Shown: in pieces, positions 6,654-9,485 of the stretch
Layout of the letters: every line of letters starts with the position of its first letter
How positions within the stretch are numbered: position 1 is the stretch's first letter
Assembly (NCBI GenBank): GCA_945871045.1
Contig: CAMBUC010000064.1
Span: 1 to 9,485, forward strand
Direction of reading: 5' to 3'
Source of the DNA: an uncultured bacterium
GTDB lineage: Bacteria; Bacillota; Clostridia; Lachnospirales; Lachnospiraceae
Length of the DNA: 9,485 bases
Translations under genes and position numbers: made by a program
Notes under the pieces: generated by a model
Databases searched by the model: none
What the model was told of the DNA's origin: nothing
The model's input: the letters and a program-made list of their open reading frames with translations, nothing else

Positions 6654-6711
6654 GTATGTAGCCGTGGAAGAGTATAAACGGCTTGGCTCATTCGGTAAAT
6701 GAAGACGAAGT

Positions 6712-6930
6712 CTACTGATCCGAATCGTCATCGTCCGGGGCGTAGGAGATGATATCCTGCACAGAACACCCTAAAACATGGCATAAGCGATCCAGCGTGT
6801 ATGTCGTGATACTCGCATTTTTCTTAATTCTATTTATCGTGTTGGAATTGATACCATTTTTGTGAATGAGATGATAAATGGTAACATTCTTTTCTTTCAG
6901 TGTGTTCCAAAAAGGTTCATAGGAAATCAT
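6712..6930 (-). CDS. Small Cro/CI-type HTH regulator
   Basis: This 72-residue protein is essentially one XRE-family helix-turn-helix domain (about residues 8-62). The recognition region reads INSNTINRIKKNASITTYTL, followed by LDRLCHVLGCSVQDIISY, the standard end of small HTH regulators. The C-terminus is an acidic tail (PDDDDSDQ). A GGAGGAG motif (on the minus strand at about 6939-6945) with an 8-nt gap confirms the ATG at 6930. It is divergent from the toxin-antitoxin pair, with 160 bp between starts. That placement makes it a candidate regulator of the pair, whose antitoxin lacks a DNA-binding domain. No ligand domain is present. Downstream, only weak hairpins are seen on its own strand. 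Confidence 0.85.
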   Translation of the reverse strand: MISYEPFWNTLKEKNVTIYHLIHKNGINSNTINRIKKNASITTYTLDRLCHVLGCSVQDIISYAPDDDDSDQ

Positions 6931-6973
6931 CGCGCAGTCTCCTCCAATAATATTGTATGGAGATGTGATAGAA

Positions 6974-7084
6974 ATGAGTATAGAAAATCATGTTAGTGCC
7001 ATGGATGCAAAAGGAGTGTACAAATTTGAGCAGGGAGGGTATAATATTACAAACGGACATAATAGGAGCGGAGAGGGGAGATGA
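6974..7084 (+). CDS. Possible small ORF upstream of the toxin gene
   Basis: An ATG at 6974 with GGAG 11 bases upstream opens a 36-codon frame ending at TGA 7082-7084. The peptide begins MSIENHVSAMDAKGVYKFEQ and is polar and Gly/Asn-rich towards its end. I recognise no family. The frame is open further upstream to about 6923. It overlaps the predicted toxin promoter, so both calls cannot easily be functional on one transcript. Chance is the likeliest explanation; a degraded gene end is the alternative. Confidence 0.2.
   Translation: MSIENHVSAMDAKGVYKFEQGGYNITNGHNRSGEGR
7017..7045 (+). promoter_or_regulatory. Promoter of the toxin-antitoxin pair
   Basis: A -35-like TGTACA (7017-7022, four of six consensus bases) and a perfect -10 TATAAT (7040-7045) are spaced by 17 bp. 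Transcription would begin near 7052, about 40 nt before the toxin start. The divergent HTH gene begins 87 bp upstream of the -35, so its product could act here. Confidence 0.6.
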
Positions 7085-7090
7085 TATCAA

Positions 7091-7399
7091 ATGGACATAG
7101 ATCAGATTAAAGTGCTGTGTAGGGACGCAACGATTGAGGTAACACAACATATTCTGATGAGATGCCAACAGCGGCATATTTCTTATGAAGAAATCAAAGA
7201 AGTTATAAAAAATGGGGAGATCATAGAGGAATATCCCGATGATTATCCCTATCCAAGCTGTTTGATATTGGGTATGACGCTTAACGGGCGAAAGATACAT
7301 GTGGTTGTAGGCATTGGTGAAAACAAGCTTTGGCTAATAACAGCGTATGAACCCGATCCATCTCAGTGGGACGAAGCGCTGAAAAAGAGAAAGGAATGA
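7091..7399 (+). CDS. DUF4258 protein, probable toxin of a type II TA pair
   Basis: This 102-residue protein has the DUF4258 pattern. TQHILMRCQQRHIS (residues 18-31) contains the conserved His and Arg residues, followed by a helix and I-I-E-E-Y-P-D-D. A central strand pair carries SCLILG and IHVVVGIG, and the C-terminus reads LWLITAYEPDPSQWD (80-94). The fold is thought to be related to RelE/MqsR-type RNA-cleaving toxins, and such genes recur beside YgiT-type zinc-finger genes. An in-frame ATG at 7091 is preceded by GAGGGGAG about ten bases upstream. The toxin-first order matches mqsRA. The stop is four bases before the next start codon, so the two are co-translated. Activity as a toxin is inferred from family and partner, not shown by the sequence. 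Confidence 0.82.
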   Translation: MDIDQIKVLCRDATIEVTQHILMRCQQRHISYEEIKEVIKNGEIIEEYPDDYPYPSCLILGMTLNGRKIHVVVGIGENKLWLITAYEPDPSQWDEALKKRKE

Positions 7400-7403
7400 T
7401 CGT

Positions 7404-7628
7404 ATGGATAGATGTTTTTATTGCAAGGGAGAAATGCGGGATGATTTCTGCAATTATATGGTGGACTTGGATGGACATTTTATTATTATAAAGCATGTGC
7501 CGTGCCATAAGTGCAGTCAGTGTGGCGAAGTCTCCTATAGTGGTGAGGTGGTTGCCCGGATTGAGGAAATTGTAAAGAAACTGAAAGAAGCCCTGACAGA
7601 AGTTGCAATTGTAGAATATGCGGCATAA
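7404..7628 (+). CDS. YgiT-type zinc-finger protein, probable antitoxin
   Basis: This 74-residue protein has two CxxC knuckles: Cys4/Cys7 (CFYC) and Cys37/Cys40 in CHKCSQCGE, with Cys34 as a further cysteine. They match the zinc-binding N-domain of the MqsA/YgiT antitoxin. A single helix rich in Lys/Glu follows, ending in IVEYAA. The C-terminal HTH of full-length MqsA (131 residues) is absent, as in many short clostridial homologues, so the protein probably neutralises the toxin without itself binding DNA. The ribosome binding site (AAGGA) lies within the end of the toxin gene. No divergence in reading frame or stop is seen; it looks intact. Confidence 0.85.
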   Translation: MDRCFYCKGEMRDDFCNYMVDLDGHFIIIKHVPCHKCSQCGEVSYSGEVVARIEEIVKKLKEALTEVAIVEYAA

Positions 7629-7680
7629 ACAAATAGGCGAATATTTAAAATGTTACTTTGCTGAAGACAGATAAGTAAAG

Positions 7681-7717
7681 AGCCCTTGTTGTGATGTATT
7701 GTCCACAAGGGCTTTTT
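7681..7717 (+). terminator. Terminator of the toxin-antitoxin operon
   Basis: AGCCCTTGT (7681-7689) pairs perfectly with ACAAGGGCT (7705-7713) around a 15-nt loop, followed by TTTTT (7713-7717) and further T-rich sequence. It lies about 50 bp after the antitoxin stop. Confidence 0.87.
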
Positions 7718-7938
7718 CTTGTTCTCTCGATCAGATAGACAAAGGTAGTGGCGATAACTTGTGCCAGTTCCTGAAGTTTTATGTCTGTGACATGCTGTTT
7801 CGGTTTCGATGCGAGCAATGACACCTGTAAAGGCACGGTATCTCGTTTTTTGTGAAATATATATATTATAACTATGGTATATCCTGGGCTAGTCCCAGCC
7901 GGCAAGGCACTTGCTGGATCGTAGAAAAAATTTTCGCA
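7718..7938. other. Non-coding stretch with paired hairpins at 7884-7917
   Basis: No gene is supported here. A minus-strand open frame (7645-7905) crosses the terminator and lacks a ribosome binding site. Two adjacent hairpins are visible: CTGGG/CCCAG (7884-7898) and an 8-bp stem CCGGCAAG/CTTGCTGG with a 3-nt loop (7899-7917). They lie upstream of the predicted promoter at 7939, so they would be in the mRNA only if an earlier start is used. An AT-rich run at 7850-7880 could hold such a start, but no good -35/-10 pair is seen. Confidence 0.4.
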
Positions 7939-7966
7939 ATGACAGTGTGTGTCATAGGACTATGGT
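7939..7966 (+). promoter_or_regulatory. Palindromic operator-promoter, copy 2, before the secreted-protein gene
   Basis: The inverted repeat ATGACA-GTGTG-TGTCAT (7939-7955) is followed five bases later by TATGGT (7961-7966). Its left arm ATGACA fits a -35 element with 16-bp spacing. The predicted start near 7973 gives a leader of about 30 nt, ending in the AGGAGG of the gene at 8003. Architecture and most bases match the palindrome at 6621. A regulator dimer bound here would cover the -35 and spacer. Confidence 0.55.
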
Positions 7967-8002
7967 ACGCTCTTTTTATCAAACATAAGGAGGGCTGTTC
8001 AT

Positions 8003-8911
8003 ATGAAAAGAACACAGTTGATGAAACGAAAGGTATTAGGATTTGTAGTGGCATTATCGATGGCGGTGACAGGTCTTGTTGGCGCAAACAACATTGCTGA
8101 GACGAGCTTGGAAGCGCAGGCAGCGAGCAAACTGAAAGTGAACTTGGCTAATAATCAGGAAATGTGGGTAGTTGACGGAATGGGTGAAAGAGTAGTCGTA
8201 CGTGCCACAGCGGGGGCTGCCGGACCAATCAAATGTACGTCCAGCAATCCGTCTGTGGTATCGGCCGATAGTAATGTTCTTGTAGCAGAAAAGGCAGGGA
8301 AAGCAAAGATAACAGTTAAATCCGGAAAACGAAAGTTAACACGAAATATTATCGTAAAGAATTTCAAGAATGAAAGTGCGATTATGAGCCTAAAAGGATT
8401 CCAGAGGGAGAGTGATCGATGCGCCAGTGTGATTGTAAAAAATAAAACAAACCGTCCTTTCGTTGCGACAATAAGATTCAAAGGATATGGAGAAAACTGC
8501 GATAGTGTGTATGAAGATCCGGGAGAGTGCTATGTTAGCTTAAAAGCAAAGGGTGAGCAGAGAGTTTATTTTATGGCATCAGAAGAAATTGAGCATATTA
8601 AGCTTGATGTAACAGGATCCGATATTCATCAAGTAGGTAATAAGAGTACCAAGGTGGATGCGGACTGGTCGCTTGAAGTGCTGGATGATTATTTGCGTTA
8701 TAAGTTGGAAAACAAAAGTGACATCACTGTGTACGGAGCGTATTCAAAACTGGAATACGATTCAGAAGGAAAACTTTACAAAGTGAATAATTACCTCCTT
8801 AATAACGGCAAGGGATATGGAAAAGGAGGACAAAGTTGGGGTTGTTTTGAAGGAGCAAACATGGTCTTTTATGATCTTATTTACGCTGATGGGATGGTTT
8901 GGTATATCTGA
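8003..8911 (+). CDS. Secreted protein with bacterial Ig-like (Big_2) domain
   Basis: This 302-residue protein starts with a Sec signal peptide: basic MKRTQLMKRK, a hydrophobic core VLGFVVALSMAVTGLVG, and a probable cleavage after AQA near residue 40. A Big_2-like domain follows (about 43-118), with SSNPSVVSADSNV, then KAGKAKITVKSGKRK, the usual pattern of these beta-sandwich repeats. The rest (about 125-302) is not clearly assignable. It contains two beta-rich segments, one with SVIVKNKTNRPFVATIRF and one with LRYKLENKSDITVYGAY. These resemble FxLYD-type domains, with a GKGYGKGGQSW stretch near the end. No LPxTG, SLH or lipobox is seen, so it is probably released or loosely held at the surface. 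AGGAGG at 7988-7993 supports the ATG at 8003. Function is unknown; adhesion or envelope binding is a guess. Confidence 0.82.
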   Translation: MKRTQLMKRKVLGFVVALSMAVTGLVGANNIAETSLEAQAASKLKVNLANNQEMWVVDGMGERVVVRATAGAAGPIKCTSSNPSVVSADSNVLVAEKAGKAKITVKSGKRKLTRNIIVKNFKNESAIMSLKGFQRESDRCASVIVKNKTNRPFVATIRFKGYGENCDSVYEDPGECYVSLKAKGEQRVYFMASEEIEHIKLDVTGSDIHQVGNKSTKVDADWSLEVLDDYLRYKLENKSDITVYGAYSKLEYDSEGKLYKVNNYLLNNGKGYGKGGQSWGCFEGANMVFYDLIYADGMVWYI

Positions 8912-8926
8912 TTTTGTTGAATTAGG

Positions 8927-8965
8927 TGTCCGGTATGCAAAGATGCATACCGGGCATATATTTTT
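8927..8965 (+). terminator. Terminator after the secreted-protein gene
   Basis: A 13-bp stem (8927-8939 with 8944-8956, one G-U pair, AAGA loop) has a perfect 10-bp core CCGGTATGCA/TGCATACCGG and is followed by TATATTTTTC. It lies 16 bp after the stop codon. It sits between convergent genes; the opposite strand lacks a T run after the stem, so it mainly serves the plus strand. Confidence 0.85.
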
Positions 8966-9010
8966 CATATTATAGGTGATTTAACTGGGAATTGTATAAA
9001 AATGTATCAA

Positions 9011-9343
9011 TTAAAGGTGTCCATCGGTGTAGGAGAACAGTAGTTTGAGGAGATGTACAGCTAATTCCTTTTCTTGGTCGCTTCTTCCTTGGAATAGTTG
9101 GACTAATATATTAAAATTAGTATCGTTCTGAGGACTGATGTAATCAGAGAGAAGAAAATCAATCGTAGTTCCCAGACAATTTGCCAATGGAATTAGTTTA
9201 TCAAGGGTAATGCATCGTTCACCGCGCTCAATTTGACCAAGGTATGCAGTAGATATGCCACATGCCTCTGCCAGCTTTTCCTGCGTCAGATTTAAGCGTA
9301 GACGCTCTTCGCGAATTCGTTTTCCAAGGAAAACATAGTCCAT
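9011..9343 (-). CDS. XRE-family transcriptional regulator
   Basis: This 110-residue protein has a classic Cro/CI HTH (about residues 6-64): LGKRIREERLRLNLTQEKLAEACGIS in segments, the recognition helix STAYLGQIERGER, and LDKLIPLANCLGTTIDFLL. The remaining 45 residues are helical and acidic-amphipathic (SDQEKELAVHLLKLLF), probably for dimerisation. I chose the ATG at 9343, whose minus-strand context has GGAGGT nine bases upstream, over a longer frame reaching 9478 whose extra N-terminus is hydrophobic and unlike the family. It is convergent with the secreted-protein gene. Its target is unknown. Its upstream region (9344-9485) is AT-rich with no convincing promoter. Confidence 0.88.
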   Translation of the reverse strand: MDYVFLGKRIREERLRLNLTQEKLAEACGISTAYLGQIERGERCITLDKLIPLANCLGTTIDFLLSDYISPQNDTNFNILVQLFQGRSDQEKELAVHLLKLLFSYTDGHL

Positions 9344-9444
9344 AGTGGGTGACCTCCAAATACAGCTCATAGTATATGAAAATAATACAAAAGTAACGAG
9401 AATAGAATAATATGCAGATAGTAGTATTTGGCTGACTTGAAAAA

Positions 9445-9472
9445 GTAAATTCCAGTGCAGAGGTAAATTCCA
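9445..9472. repeat. Direct repeat of GTAAATTCCA
   Basis: GTAAATTCCA occurs at 9445-9454 and again at 9463-9472, an 18-bp period. It lies about 100 bp upstream of the XRE regulator start, near the window edge. It could be paired binding sites for a regulator or the start of a longer array beyond the window. Confidence 0.45.
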
Positions 9473-9485
9473 CCACACGTTGTTT

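Noticed and set aside
6652..6702. Short plus-strand frame after the orphan palindrome (begins MYVAVEEYKRLG)
   Set aside because: Its ATG lies at or before the predicted transcription start, there is no ribosome binding site, and it ends after 16 residues.
7645..7905. Minus-strand open frame of 86 codons
   Set aside because: It runs through the perfect plus-strand terminator at 7681-7717, has no ribosome binding site before its start, and shows no family I recognise. A decayed gene fragment remains possible.
9344..9478. N-terminal extension of the XRE regulator
   Set aside because: The extra 45 residues are hydrophobic and aromatic, unlike XRE proteins, while the internal ATG at 9343 has a good GGAGGT site.
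1..9485. CRISPR array, tRNA, rRNA, insertion sequence or phage genes
   Set aside because: No regularly spaced repeats, cloverleaf, rRNA segments or transposase/integrase frames were seen.

Overview
The window suggests a Gram-positive, moderate-GC member of the Clostridia, most like Lachnospiraceae. The signs are strong AGGAGG ribosome binding sites before almost every gene, short T-run terminators, a fructose PTS operon in Firmicutes style, a DUF4258/YgiT toxin-antitoxin pair, and a secreted protein with a bacterial Ig-like domain. The assignment rests on gene content and style only; no marker gene is present.

Layout. Positions 1-54 hold the terminator of a gene outside the window. A short open frame (61-174) resembles the extreme C-terminus of polyphosphate kinase Ppk1 and looks like a remnant. 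Positions 228-336 are a regulatory region with two matching arrays of 10-bp tandem repeats 65 bp apart; the second covers a clear promoter. From there a six-gene, same-strand cluster runs to 6486: fruK (1-phosphofructokinase), fruA (fructose IIABC), an HPr gene, ptsI (Enzyme I), a DeoR-family repressor (probable fruR) and a MIF-family tautomerase. A terminator follows at 6564.

The cluster encodes a complete PEP-to-fructose relay: Enzyme I to HPr to IIA to IIB/IIC, giving fructose 1-phosphate, which FruK converts to fructose 1,6-bisphosphate. The repressor is the likely reader of the decamer arrays. The HPr keeps His15 but has Lys where regulatory Ser46 should be, so the relay may escape HPr-kinase control. 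A repeat-rich spacer with a long hairpin (5164-5276) separates ptsI from fruR.

The second half (6600-9485) is accessory in character: a small XRE-type regulator on the minus strand, a divergent DUF4258 toxin/YgiT-type zinc-finger antitoxin pair, a secreted Ig-like protein, and a second XRE regulator on the minus strand. Two 17-bp palindromes (6621 and 7939) share 13 of 17 bases and lie at the same distance from a TATGnT -10-like element. One drives the secreted-protein gene. The other points at the 3' end of the first XRE gene with no gene of its own.
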